64,000 nt of DNA from Oenococcus kitaharae DSM 17330 (GTDB lineage: Bacteria; Bacillota; Bacilli; Lactobacillales; Lactobacillaceae): positions 593,190 through 657,189 of the forward strand of contig NZ_CM001398.1 in the NCBI RefSeq assembly GCF_000241055.1, in the 5' to 3' direction. The stretch's first letter is position 1. The number at the start of each line of letters is the position of its first letter. The position numbers and the translations under genes are program-made. Positions 36,665 to 46,432 of this stretch are shown here, in pieces. Under the pieces are notes generated by a model. That model saw only the letters and a list, made by a program, of their open reading frames with translations. It ran no database searches and was not told the DNA's origin.

Positions 36665-38403
36665 ATGGCAAAAAAGAGTAAACAACAAAAATCTGGGTTA
36701 ACCGCGCTATTCAAATATGCGGAAATCAAAAAATCTTTATTAATGACTGGCCTGATATTTTCCGTCCTTAGTGCCGCTTTGTCCTTGGTCTTTCCCTTAT
36801 TCATTGCGAATTTGATTGATAGTTTCAGAAAACATTTTTCGCTTCCGCTTGTGTTGGCCGTAATTGTGACGCTGCTGTTTTCCACCTTGTTCAGTGTCTT
36901 GAACAGTTACACGATGGGCAAAGCCAGTCAGACTTTTATTGCCTCGATTCGGAAAAAAGCATCAGCTCGCTTGATGAATATCCCGATCAAATTCTTTACG
37001 GATAAACAATCCGGCGAAATTTCTAACCATATTGCCAACGACACCCAATCGATTGATCTCTTAATTCGCCAGAACATCTCTTCCTTTATTAGCGGTGTGA
37101 TTTTGGTAATTGGCTCGATTGTAATCTTGTTTCTGATTAATTGGTCTTTGACGCTGATTGTCCTGCTGGCTCTGATTGCCGTGTTTTTAATTCTTTCACC
37201 AATTAGCAACATTCAAAATAAGACTTCGGCCAGTCTGCAAAACGAACTGGGCCATTTCTCCAGCCGCTTGAATCAAGTTGCATCTGAAATTCGCATGATT
37301 AAAAGTTTCAATGGCCAAGAATCGCAAAAAGAAAAGCTGAATGACAGTGTCGACCGTCTGTACCGTTTTAATATGAAGGTTCTAAAAATCAATTCATTAC
37401 TGGACCCAATCGAGTACACGATCCTCTTTTCCAGCATTTTCTTTGTCCTGATTATCGGCGGCCTGATGGTCTCTTCAAGCGGCATGACGATCGGTGCTTT
37501 AGTTTCCTTCTTTATCTATTTCTTGCAAATCATGACTCCAATTAGCATCATCGCTCAGACGATTAATCAGTTTCAATCAGCCAATGGTGCTTCTAAATGG
37601 CTGGTCGCTCTGCTGCAAACAGGTGAAGAGACCGACAATCAGCAACTGGTTCCGGCAGGTACTTTTGCTTCGCCCTTAGTCTTTGACCAAGTCTCTTTCG
37701 CCTATAATCCGAAAGCTGATGTTTTGTCAAACCTAAATTTCAAAATTCCAGCTGGCAGCGTGACGGCTTTCGTCGGGCCTTCAGGCGGCGGCAAATCGAC
37801 AATCATTTCGCTAATCGAAAAGTTCTATCTGCCCAGCAAGGGGGAATGTCCATGGCTGGAAAAAATATCCAAAATTTCGGCCTGCATTATTGGCGTGATC
37901 ATGTTGCCTATGTGCCCCAGCAGGGTTCAGTGCTTGTTGGGACGCTGCGTGATAATCTGACGATTGGATTAAAAAAAGAAGTTTCTGACGAACAAATTAA
38001 TCAAGCTTTGAAAGATGCTTCGGCTTTTGATTTCGTTGAAAAACTTCCTAAAAAATTAGACACTGATTTATCTGAGCGCGGTGCCAATCTTTCTGGCGGC
38101 CAGCTGCAGCGGATTATGATTGCCCGGGCCTTTTTAAAACAAGCTGATATTTATATTTTTGATGAAGCAACAGCCAGCTTGGACAGCCAATCTGAATTCT
38201 TCATCCAGCAAGCCATTGATAAGATCAAAGCCAAGGCCACGATTATTATGATCGCTCATCGGTTGGCAACTGTTAAAAATGCCGACCAGATTCTCTTTTT
38301 GGATCACGGTCAAATTACCGGCGAAGGTACACATGATGAGCTGTATAAAACCCACCCGCTTTACCGTAAATATGTTCAAGAACAGCTGCTCAAACAGGGT
38401 TGA
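36665..38403 (+). pseudogene. ABC exporter (BmrA/LmrA-type half transporter), frameshifted
   Basis: Membrane domain with six helices (residues about 20-300) fused to an ATPase, 579 codons in total if the frame were intact. Walker A (GPSGGGKSTI) is in the first frame, which then runs into unrelated sequence ending at 37960. The Q-loop (HVAYVPQQG), signature LSGGQLQR, Walker B and H-loop (IMIAHRL) are in another frame from about 37846 to 38403. The shift corresponds to one lost base, most simply in the G5 run at 37840-37844. GGGAGG precedes ATG 36665. Either the gene is broken, phase-variable at the G tract, or there is a sequencing error; as written the ATPase cannot form. Confidence 0.85.
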
Positions 38404-38431
38404 AGTTATTCATTGGTTTGATCTCCCGTAT

Positions 38432-39811
38432 TCATGGATGCACATTGTTTTTTAAACTTACCAGACACAGCCACAATGTGAATACGGCAACTAAAAATAA
38501 AATCAAAAAGTTAATTTCTAGCCCCTGTCGTGTTCCTAAGAGTACATTGCCTCGTTGTGCCTGCATAAAAGAAATGATCGATGATGAAATTGCGATTCCC
38601 ACTGCGGCTGAATAGGATTGTGCCGTCATGTAAATTGCGTTGCCATCGTTTCTTAGATGAACTGCTAGCTGAGATAGGCTAAAGGTCATGATGTTGCTGT
38701 AGCTCAGACTGAGCCCTACCATAAAGAACATATAGATGACAATCAATCGGCTAATGTCTGGCGTAATCAGCACGGCATACAAGAAGGTCAGTCCAATGAC
38801 TACACAGCCACTAATAATGGGTAAACGAGGTGTGGCCTTATCGTAAATCATACCGGCAGCGACCGATAGCAGGGCATCAATCACAGCCGCGGGAGCCACT
38901 AGAATGCCGGCCAAGCTGGGAGACTGATGGAAAAGTATTTGCAGAACATTGGGAATTAAGTAGGACATGCTAAGAGAACTGAATTGCAAAAGAAAAAAGG
39001 CACTGAGCAGTCTTACAAACTGTTTATTTTTAAAAAGACTTAATGCCAACAATTGATTGCTTTTATTTTTCTCGCTATGAAGGAAAATCATGCCGCTTAG
39101 GCAGGCTACGCCCAGCAAAGGCAGATTCCATTTCACAGAACTGCTATTGGCAGTTAAGTTGACCACAAACATCAAAGCAGTTGTCAGAAAAATTGCTAAG
39201 AAAAAGCCGCCGCGCGCATCAAAAGCAACATGACGGACTGGTGTAGTCTGTTTAATGCTAAGCTCGCCAACCACCCAAGCAGCAATAATAAAAGGTACCA
39301 AAATAATAAATAGAAAATGCCAATTCAATGTGTCCTGTATGATGCCGCCATAGATAGGCCCTACTGCTGGTGCAAAAGCAATCACAAGACTACCTATTCC
39401 CATAAATGTGCCCACTTTTTTCTGTGCCACTTGATTTAATATGGTGACGAACATTAAAGGCAAAGCGATGCCATCAGCGATTCCCTGACATAAACGACCA
39501 AGTAAAACCCATTGAAAGCTGTTGGCATAGCCTGCAATCAAGGTACCTGCTAAAAAGCTTAAGCAGGAAACTCTAAATAAGGTAATCACGCGAAAGCGTT
39601 TTAAAAAGAATGAACCAAATGGAATTAAGCTCGTTGATACTAGCATGTATCCAGTGGTCAACCATTGAATTTGGCTGATGGGAATAGCAAAAATCTTTGT
39701 TCATTGTGGAAAGGTGATGTTTAAAGCCGTTTCGACAACTATGCCTAAAAAGCTCAAAAAGCCAATCGAAATAATCGAGCCCAATAATCTTATGTTTTTC
39801 CCTCGATACAA
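38432..39811 (-). pseudogene. MFS drug transporter (DHA2 type), interrupted by in-frame stop
   Basis: The frame encodes a typical multidrug MFS protein of about 459 residues: SIISIGFLSFLGIVVETALNITFP in helix 1, QIQWLTTGYMLVSTSLIPFG in helix 2, GRLCQGIADGIALPLMFVTILNQ (motif C region) and more helices to the stop at 38432. A TGA at 39701-39703, codon 37, interrupts it between helices 1 and 2 (context FPQ-stop-TKIFAIP). TGG to TGA is the simplest change. The likely original start is TTG 39811 after AGGGGG. An ATG at 39661 could restart translation but would lack helix 1. The neighbouring ABC exporter is also broken. Confidence 0.8.
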
Positions 39812-40070
39812 AAAGCTGCCCCCTGGATGTGAGTTTTCTCGTTGTTTTCAGAAACATCTATGAACTATTGAAACTTCAAAAGCAGCTCTAAGTTTTGGGC
39901 TGTTTATGATTTTAATGACAATGCTTATTATGACTTAAATAAATTTTCAACGTCAGCCTTACTAATTCAAAATCGCAAACGGGCCACTAGGGCATATCTA
40001 ATTGGTCTTTTTGATTGCGTGTTTTAATAGAAAAAAGTTGAAACGGCATTAGAAAAATGTTTCCTAGCTA

Positions 40071-40181
40071 ATGCAGCAGACCGTTGGTAATAATATTTGG
40101 ATTGCACTGGCACGGTGTATCGGGATTATGCTGGTGGCCTACATTTTTGCAGTGCGTGCTTACCAGCGGAAAACGGCTTAA
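40071..40181 (+). pseudogene. Possible remnant of an ABC-2 type permease C-terminus
   Basis: A 36-residue frame (VGNNIWIALARCIGIMLVAYIFAVRAYQRK) looks like the last membrane helix and basic tail of an ABC-2 type permease. A TAG is two codons upstream, and no larger gene surrounds it. It lies in the 39860-40240 stretch, which otherwise shows no coding sequence I can support. Confidence 0.3.
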
Positions 40182-40243
40182 TATTTTTATGGTTTAATTT
40201 GTCATTGATATGGACAAAATCTTCTTATTTGAGGGCTGAATCG

Positions 40244-40559
40244 TCACAATGACGCTTTTCCACCATAAATGGTCAAATTGGAGGAACTTTCTAATTGACG
40301 CCGGTCCAAAATCGGCCCAGCTGCTTTGATTAAATTTCTAACAGCGGGCAATTTCAATGAATCATTATGGGCGGCTTCATTCTCCCAAACTTCATAAACA
40401 TATACAGCATCAGGCTCATGTGGATCCATTCCGACAATATAACAAAAACAATTGCCAACTGGTTCTAATTCTTTCGATGCTTTTAATAAAAGTTTTAGCA
40501 GTTGATCACCGTTTCCCTTGGTGACCTGTAATTTACTAAACTTACAAAAATTTGTTCAT
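40244..40559 (-). pseudogene. ABM-domain monooxygenase-like protein, frameshifted
   Basis: About 105 codons. The C-terminal part DPHEPDAVYVYEVWENEAAHNDSLKLPAVRNLIKAAGPIL is typical of small antibiotic biosynthesis monooxygenase (ABM/YgiN-like) dimers. Upstream, KLQVTKGNGDQLLKLLLKASKELEPVGNCFCYIVG continues the same domain, but the start (ATG at 40559, with AAAAGGAGG in front) is in a different frame. Removing one base from the A5 run at 40546-40550 (T5 on the coding strand) restores a single frame. Probably a decayed gene; function of the family is mixed and often unknown. Confidence 0.7.
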
Positions 40560-40706
40560 CATAATGGGATGCCTCCTTTTTGTTCGTAGTGTAGACTTTG
40601 CCGCCAGGTTATTCAATGATGATGTTGCCAAATTTTATAACAAAACTCGGTGTCGCAACTGTCTTCTCAGTAGCTATTTGGCATCAAAGCAAGGATAATA
40701 GTTAAT

Positions 40707-41377
40707 ATGCCTGAATTACCAGACAATTGTTATACCTTTTCCGTTGCAGAACTCGCTGAGATTAAAGAGACTTATCAATTACTGTTAGCTGATAAGCAGC
40801 ATATAATAGACAGTTTAAAAAACGAGAGAGACATTTCCGATGGAATCTGGTTGTTCTATTAGTTTCCTTTGTTCTCAGCCTCAGTCTTTGTTGGCTGACC
40901 ATTCGTTTGTTGGGCTTTGTTTTCGGCATGCTGGCTCAAGGCATGGATTTAAGATCGATCTCCTCAACACTTGCTAGGTATCCCACCACAATTTTAATCA
41001 TCATGAGCGGTCCGCTGGTGATGTTGCTGGTGATCATTGAATTTGTTTGGATCAAACACAAGAAGGATTTGGACCGATACCTGTTCAACCAATTCCCAAC
41101 TTCTGCTGTCCGCTATAATCACACTCCTTATCTCAAACCTTTTCATATCCAACAAATGATTAAATTACCTGACCACTTGATTGTCTGGCCAGTAGCTAAA
41201 GAACGGTCTATTATTCCAACGTCTGACCATGTCTCTTGTTGGATTATTAGAAAAGCCGACCAGCCAACTATCTATGACAAGTTATCTACGACTTACTACA
41301 ATAATCTATTAAAGAATCCGAAAGCTAGTCGCTGGGCCGATTACTGGCTAATCGATGGCACAAAGAAAGACGATTAA
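40707..41377 (+). pseudogene. Two-helix membrane protein, paralogue of 49284-49955, frameshifted
   Basis: The N-terminal 51 codons (PELPDNCYTFSVAELAEIKETYQ) match the start of the protein at 49284 (ENPDNFYTFSAAELTETKADYS). The frame then hits TAG at 40860. From about 40838 another frame carries the two helices and the C-terminal domain (QQMIKLPDHLIVW, SCWIIRKADQP, LLKNPKASRWADYWLIDGT). One base lost near 40833-40840 explains this. I do not recognise the family. No lytic gene precedes this copy, unlike the other one. Its 3' flank, including a terminator, is duplicated after the second copy. Confidence 0.7.
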
Positions 41378-41406
41378 TTAACTCGAAATATTGAAGAGCT
41401 ATGAGA

Positions 41407-41432
41407 CCCACTGCTATCAGCAGTGGGTTTTT
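41407..41432 (+). terminator. Terminator after the first paralogue copy
   Basis: CCCACTGC, loop TATCA, GCAGTGGG, then five T. The same hairpin with identical loop occurs at 49985-50010. Confidence 0.9.
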
Positions 41433-41558
41433 GTGAGATTATAGGGTAGTTGTATATAAAGGGTATTATCTTTAATTTCAACTGTATTGATAGATTCAGC
41501 TGGCAGAACGACTGGCTGCATAGGTTGTGAACTCCTTAGTTGCAGAAAACCAAAAAAT

Positions 41559-41610
41559 GAAATACAATGATGTAGTACGATGGTAAACATTTGGAGGCGA
41601 AATACAATGA
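41559..41610 (+). repeat. Direct repeat GAAATACAATGA flanking the antitoxin start
   Basis: The 12-mer GAAATACAATGA occurs at 41559-41570 and again at 41599-41610, 40 bases apart; the second copy includes the antitoxin ATG. The first contains a TACAAT that could be the -10. Candidate autoregulatory site for the antitoxin. Confidence 0.35.
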
Positions 41611-41885
41611 GTACAAGCGTGATTAAAAATAAAACAGTTTCAACACGTGTGACTTTGGATATTGATCAAAGAGCCAAAAGCAATTTGGCCAAGCAGGGCC
41701 TCACTATTTCTGAGTATATTCGTTTATCTTTAGTTAAAGCGGCCAACAATGAAGTTCGTTTAGTCAGCTTTTTAGATTCCCCTGAAGCCTTAGAAGCAAA
41801 AAGAGAAGCTGAAACAGGACAAGTCAAAACGATTGGTTCCTTAGATGATTTCGATCACTGGGTTGATCAGTTAGATGCAAATTAA
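41607..41885 (+). CDS. RelB/DinJ-like antitoxin
   Basis: A 92-residue protein with a ribbon-helix-helix N-terminus (KTVSTRVTLDIDQRAKSNLAKQGLTISEYIRLSLV) and an acidic C-terminal tail that would wrap the toxin. It represses its own promoter with the toxin and neutralises it. GGAGG precedes ATG 41607. The stop lies 11 bases into the toxin gene, the usual coupling for type II pairs. Confidence 0.85.
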   Translation: MSTSVIKNKTVSTRVTLDIDQRAKSNLAKQGLTISEYIRLSLVKAANNEVRLVSFLDSPEALEAKREAETGQVKTIGSLDDFDHWVDQLDAN

Positions 41886-42177
41886 ACAAACACCGTCATT
41901 TGAACGCCAACTAAAAAAATTAGCCAAGAAACATTTTCCTGTTTCAGTCTTAAAGGCTTGTTTAAAGGCTCTGGCCGAACAAGATCAGGCGATCTTAAAA
42001 CGGATTAAGGATCACGCTTTAAAAGGAAAATGGCGGGGTTATCGCGAATTCCACCCTGCTAGGTATGGCAGCTATGGTCAAATTTACGATAGCTGGATTG
42101 TGATCTATCAGCTAAACGACGAAGAATTAGTTCTGTTATTAGTTGCAACTGGTTCCCATGAAATCTTAGATCAATGA
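41875..42177 (+). CDS. YafQ/RelE-family mRNA interferase toxin
   Basis: A 100-residue toxin of the RelE/ParE fold, YafQ-like: QIKQTPSFERQLKKLAKKHFP at the start, LKDHALKGKWRGYREFHP-type central block and a C-terminal SHEILDQ, where YafQ has its catalytic His near the end. Such toxins cut ribosome-bound mRNA. The pair sits between the two copies of the membrane-protein paralogue and may stabilise this accessory segment. Confidence 0.85.
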   Translation: MQIKQTPSFERQLKKLAKKHFPVSVLKACLKALAEQDQAILKRIKDHALKGKWRGYREFHPARYGSYGQIYDSWIVIYQLNDEELVLLLVATGSHEILDQ

Positions 42178-42238
42178 AATCAATACGCAGGATGATCCCT
42201 ATGTTACTGTCGACCAGTATACAGGTAACTTCCACGGT
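42173..42238 (+). pseudogene. Possible short gene remnant after the toxin
   Basis: A frame ending in INTQDDPYVTVDQYTGNF and a stop is well-formed protein-like sequence but is closed by TAG just upstream. It could be the tail of a lost gene. Weak evidence. Confidence 0.2.
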
Positions 42239-42257
42239 TAAAAGAAAGATTGAAATT

Positions 42258-42297
42258 AAAAGCCTCTCCATGATGTTCTCATGGCAGAGGCTTTTTT
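42258..42297 (+). terminator. Terminator downstream of the toxin-antitoxin pair
   Basis: AAAGCCTCT-CCATGA, loop TGTTC, TCATGG-C-AGAGGCTTT and further T form a long stem with a T tract. Confidence 0.9.
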
Positions 42298-42353
42298 ATA
42301 TGTACCATCATTAAGAGGATAATAAATTTAATTCTAAGAAAAGGAGATAATCC

Positions 42354-43223
42354 GTGTTGCAAAACAATAACCAAAAAGCCGGTCAAGTTTTCCGTCGACT
42401 ACGTAAAGATCATGGTTATTCAGCAAAAACAGTTACGGCCAATATTATGTCAGTTTCTCTGTTACGCAAATTTGAAGAGGGTAGTTGTGATATTGTCTCA
42501 ACAAAATTGTTAGCCTTGTTACGGCGTTTACATATCAGCTATAACGAGTTCGCGTTTCTATTACAAGGACAACAAGAAGATGAATACACGGCTTTTTTAA
42601 CCGAACTGTCTGATCACTATTACAAAAATGATTTCAAAAAACTGGAAACGATGTACCACTGCCAAGCTCAAAATTATCAACTGACTCAAGATCCATTTTA
42701 TCTAGTGACTCAAGCCACGGCCGCTGTCTTGATTCAAGACTTAGAGCCATCTTTTGTGATTGATCATGCACTGGCCGATCACTTAAACAACTATCTTCTA
42801 GCCACGAATGATTGGGACAGCTTTCAGATTGCGACTTTAGGCAATTGCCTACCTATTATCAATTCCAAGATGATCATGCTGATCCTTCGTGAATTAGATG
42901 AAAAGGTTCACACTTTTGAAAAGGTCGCCGATAATTATGAACGCTACCTGTCTCTGTTGGCAAATACGATTGAAACTCTCATGAATCGTCGCTTGATTGA
43001 CCAGGCCAAAAGCGTCTTGCATCACATGCAGCAATTAGCCATTCCGGAAACAATGTCACAAGCTAGGATCAAGACGACCTTCTTGGCCAACCTATTAGAA
43101 AACAACAGACAACAAGGTATCGATAAAAATCAGCATCTCTTAGAACTGCTCAGATTGTCTGGGCCCACTTTAGCTCAAAGCTACGAAGATTACATGACCA
43201 GTTTTTTGCAGCAATCCAGCTAA
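42354..43223 (+). CDS. Rgg/GadR/MutR family transcriptional regulator
   Basis: A 289-residue protein with an N-terminal XRE-type HTH (QVFRRLRKDHGYSAKTVTANIMSVSLLRKFEEGSCDIV) and a C-terminal all-helical repeat domain characteristic of Rgg regulators, which usually bind short hydrophobic pheromones. GTG 42354 with AAGGAG seven bases upstream is the start. I looked for a small SHP-like peptide gene next to it on both strands and saw none. It likely controls the adjacent ABC transporter genes. Confidence 0.85.
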   Translation: MLQNNNQKAGQVFRRLRKDHGYSAKTVTANIMSVSLLRKFEEGSCDIVSTKLLALLRRLHISYNEFAFLLQGQQEDEYTAFLTELSDHYYKNDFKKLETMYHCQAQNYQLTQDPFYLVTQATAAVLIQDLEPSFVIDHALADHLNNYLLATNDWDSFQIATLGNCLPIINSKMIMLILRELDEKVHTFEKVADNYERYLSLLANTIETLMNRRLIDQAKSVLHHMQQLAIPETMSQARIKTTFLANLLENNRQQGIDKNQHLLELLRLSGPTLAQSYEDYMTSFLQQSS

Positions 43224-43269
43224 AAGTCACCATATCTTGTTACTTTGTTTCACAGTCCAAAACAACAGG

Positions 43270-43275
43270 TATACT
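43270..43275 (+). promoter_or_regulatory. Possible -10 box before the ABC permease genes
   Basis: TATACT with TTTCAC 16 bases upstream, 24 bases before ATG 43300. A plausible target of the Rgg regulator. Confidence 0.35.
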
Positions 43276-43299
43276 AATGACAAATTATGGAGCGTTAAT

Positions 43300-44504
43300 A
43301 TGAATCAGATCTACTTCAAATTTGAAATGAACAAACTCTGGCAGCGAAAAACGACTTGGCTGTTTTCATTGACTTTAATTCTTTGTCTGTTTGTTGGCTT
43401 TGGTGGACAGTTCTACTTGCAAAGACAATTTGTCAGGCGGTACACAGCTCGATTGCAACAACATATCAAACGCAGCAAGCAACAAGAAAAAGTGGGCATC
43501 ACTAGCCGTCGCTTCATGAACCCTTTTCAAACAGAAAAGCAGGCCTTAAAACAGCCGACGCGTTATTTTCGCGATTACTATCGTTTCTTGCAGCGAGCCA
43601 GAACCGCTGCCGACTCAAGCAAAGGTGACTTGTTCAGCCCGCTCATGGTGGGCTTTGACAGTTCTGGCAGTTCCGGTTTCGATCCTATGACGATTCAAGC
43701 CACTTACGACCAGCTCACGTTAATCAAACAACAGCATCTGCCAGCTATGTTTCCCACGCGCTTATTACTCAACGAAAATAGTCGTGCCAGCTATCAGGGC
43801 GACCTGACCAACTGGTCGGCTGATGCTGCCCTCTATGGGGCTCACTTTTATACTTATGGCTGGTATTTTCTCTGGTCGCTAGTGACTAACAATTATGTAT
43901 CTTTTCTCTTATTTGTTGTGTTAGCCTTGTTGGCTTGCGCTTTTGTCAGCAGGGAATTGACTAAAAGCCACCCAGCTTATCAGCTGCTTTGGACTCAAGG
44001 AATTAAGCCGGGCAATTTTAAAGGAGTAAATACGTCCTGTTGTTAGCTTACTTTTTACTGAGTTGTTTGTTAGCTGTCGATGTCTTGTTGCTGGTGACTC
44101 TCTTAACTGGGCATTTAGGCAGCCTGGCCTATCCGGTTTTTCATTGGCAAACAGACGGTAGTTATGACTTTCGTCCTTTATCAAGTATGCTTGCTGCTGG
44201 TGGCTTGGTCTTCATCTTGGCTGCGGCTTTTGTTTTGGCTGTCAGTTTTTTCTTCTCAATTCTGATTAAAGAGTTTTGGGGTGCAAGCATCGCCACGATC
44301 TTTGTGATTGTTAGTGGAGCCTTCGTTAAGCAATTGTGGTTTTTGCCTGTCGGCTATTTGAATATCGGCCAGACAGTCGATGGCTATCCTTTTTTAAATC
44401 ACTTCTCAAACAGCCTCTGGCTGCCTGCCGGTGTCCTGCTGAGTGATACCTTGCTGATAGCCCTAGCCGGCTGGTCCTTATTAAAATGGAAAAGAGGTCT
44501 CTAA
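43300..44504 (+). pseudogene. ABC transporter permease, frameshifted
   Basis: N-terminal half (43300-44046): one helix near residues 18-38, a long outside region and a second helix ending at TQGIKPGNF, followed by unrelated residues and a stop. C-terminal half in another frame (SKYVLLLAYFLLSCLLAVDVLLL to KWKRGL at 44504) supplies about four more helices. Joining the two at 44019-44024 needs one extra base, in the TTTTAAAGG stretch. Total about 400 codons, as for the partner permease at 45192. GGAG precedes ATG 43300. Either decayed or a sequencing error; the ATPase downstream is intact. Confidence 0.75.
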
Positions 44505-44505
44505 G

Positions 44506-45195
44506 ATGATTTTAGACATCCAACAACTTTCACTGTCCTTTAAGAAAAAAAGTATTTTTAAGCAAACGGCATTAAGCATTTCCCAGCCGGGTATCTATGG
44601 TTTGGTAGCACCTAACGGTTCTGGAAAAACCACGCTTTTAAATCTGATTGCTAATCTATTAGTCCCTGATGCAGGTTCGATTAGTTTGTTTGACAAGTCA
44701 GATAACCAGCAGCGTTTCTTTCAATCGGCGAGCTTTTTACAAGACAACACGGTCCTCTATGATTATCTGACGGCTTATGATCATTTAAAACTGATTTGCC
44801 AGCTGCGTCAGATTCCTGTAGCTCAGATTGCTAAAATTGCCCAGCTGTTAGACGTGGCTGACTACCTGACTCATAAAAAAGTTTCGGCCTATTCTTTAGG
44901 CATGAAACAACGCCTGCTCCTAGCCATGGCCTTGATTGCCGATACGCCGCTGGTCTTATTAGATGAACCGTTAAATGGGCTGGATCCAACTAGTCTGCAA
45001 ATTATTAGAAAGACCTTGTTAGCTATGAAAGAACATGGCAAAACGCTGTTGATCTCTTCTCATAACTTAGATGAGCTGGATAAAGTCACTCACAAAATCT
45101 TTTTTATCAAGAATCAACAAATCTTTTATAAAGAGCTCTCGAGTAACGAATCCTCTGAAGCCGTCTATGAGAAGCTCTACATGAGTCAGCCATGA
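44506..45195 (+). CDS. ABC transporter ATP-binding protein
   Basis: A 229-residue ATPase: Walker A APNGSGKTTLL, signature YSLGMKQRLLLAMALIA, Walker B LVLLDEPLNGLDP, and the His switch region LLISSHNLDEL. It belongs to the ABC-2 exporter class (multidrug, lantibiotic immunity or peptide export). AAAGAGG lies in front of ATG 44506, and the downstream permease overlaps by four bases. One of its two permease genes is frameshifted. Confidence 0.9.
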   Translation: MILDIQQLSLSFKKKSIFKQTALSISQPGIYGLVAPNGSGKTTLLNLIANLLVPDAGSISLFDKSDNQQRFFQSASFLQDNTVLYDYLTAYDHLKLICQLRQIPVAQIAKIAQLLDVADYLTHKKVSAYSLGMKQRLLLAMALIADTPLVLLDEPLNGLDPTSLQIIRKTLLAMKEHGKTLLISSHNLDELDKVTHKIFFIKNQQIFYKELSSNESSEAVYEKLYMSQP

Positions 45196-46313
45196 GAAAC
45201 TTAATTGCTTTTGAATATTTAAAGACCCGCAAAAGCCTCAGCCGTTTAATTCCTTTAGGCTTCTTTTTGCTTCTGCCAATCGCGACCTTCTTTTATCAAA
45301 CACAGCAGGTAACTCTTTATCACCGTTCCATGTCCGGACAGATCCAAACGACGCATGCCGCTATTAGCAATAGCTATTTAGCCGCCAGTGTGCAGCTAAA
45401 GAAGACAAGCAAGGGCTCACAAACTTACATAGGACTATCCAGACAGATGACTCAGCTGTCCCATTTAGGCCATTTAGCTAGCAAAGTTTCCAATGTTTTT
45501 GATAGCCAGCAAGGCCAGCAATTTTTAAGGGATACTCTGGCCTTACATCGACAGATGATTCAGTATACGACTGAACATCCTGAAGCTGATCTAGGTTTTT
45601 TCATTAGTGATCAGGAACTAGCACGGTATGCCTATCTATCTCGTTATCATCTGGCTCTAGAACAGCCGACTGTTTCAGCGGTTTTTCCTAATTTTCTCGT
45701 GATCTTAGCGAGTTATTTTTTTTCGCCTCTTGGAGTTTTCGCCACGGTCTTGGTCATTGCTATTGGTTTTTTAATTGACACGAAATCTCCGACTTATCGC
45801 TTGCTCTATACTAATTCACCTGATAGTGGTCGTTGGGTTCGTGCTTTTCAAGGCTATTTTGTCGGGCAGTACCTCATGGGAATGATCGTTTCGTTTGTTA
45901 TTGCTATTGGGCTCTCACTATGTTTTGCAACGCCCTATCTACGAGGCGGCGATTATTCCTGGACACGGACTGTCTTTTTAGGCATGCAGCTGCCTCGGAT
46001 CAGTTCGCGCTTTTTCTTACAATTAATAAACGGTTCCTTAGTTATTTTCTTTGCCTTGGCTCTCTTTCAAATCGTTGTTTTAGTCAATAAAAAAGAGCTC
46101 ACGGCTCTGATCAGTTTTATTGTTTTACTGGTAATGGGTGAACTAACAGCCTTTTTCGGTCACAGTTCTTTTAATCCTCTGAACGCCTTGGCTTGGCCTG
46201 TGCAGATTGTGCAAGGCAGTCCGGTCACAGAGCACCCGCTTAGCCTCTTATTCTTGGTGCTTTTTACTGTTTGCCTGCTATGGCTGGCTGGTCGATTGCG
46301 GAATCGCGCATAA
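45192..46313 (+). CDS. ABC transporter permease (ABC-2 like)
   Basis: A 373-residue membrane protein: one helix at residues 15-35, a long extracytoplasmic loop of about 130 residues, then five helices (IVLASYFFSPLGVFATVLVIAIG onward). The same topology as the broken permease at 43300, so the intact transporter was probably a heterodimer of permeases with the ATPase at 44506. ATGA overlap with the ATPase gene. Substrate unknown; Rgg-linked exporters of this kind often serve peptide immunity or export. Confidence 0.8.
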   Translation: MRNLIAFEYLKTRKSLSRLIPLGFFLLLPIATFFYQTQQVTLYHRSMSGQIQTTHAAISNSYLAASVQLKKTSKGSQTYIGLSRQMTQLSHLGHLASKVSNVFDSQQGQQFLRDTLALHRQMIQYTTEHPEADLGFFISDQELARYAYLSRYHLALEQPTVSAVFPNFLVILASYFFSPLGVFATVLVIAIGFLIDTKSPTYRLLYTNSPDSGRWVRAFQGYFVGQYLMGMIVSFVIAIGLSLCFATPYLRGGDYSWTRTVFLGMQLPRISSRFFLQLINGSLVIFFALALFQIVVLVNKKELTALISFIVLLVMGELTAFFGHSSFNPLNALAWPVQIVQGSPVTEHPLSLLFLVLFTVCLLWLAGRLRNRA

Positions 46314-46374
46314 AAATATCAAGGTTATTCGTGAAGGGTTAATTTAAAAAGGCCGTTAGCGTATGACACATCAA

Positions 46375-46414
46375 TAAAAAATACCTCATAAGTCTAAACA
46401 ATTATGAAGTATTG
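46375..46414 (-). terminator. Terminator of the small secreted protein gene
   Basis: Read on the minus strand, AATACTTCATAA, a ten-base loop, TTATGAGGTATT and a run of T. Lies just downstream of the 46433-46753 gene. Confidence 0.7.
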
Positions 46415-46432
46415 AACATTTGAAACTTTTTA

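Noticed and set aside
39573-39857. A 94-codon frame starting MFLKTTRKLTS on the minus strand
   Set aside because: It overlaps the MFS gene in another frame and has no family features; the MFS helix 1 is in the frame of the downstream gene.
42300-43300. Short hydrophobic pheromone gene beside the Rgg regulator
   Set aside because: No small frame with a ribosome site and hydrophobic C-terminus was seen on either strand in the flanking gaps.
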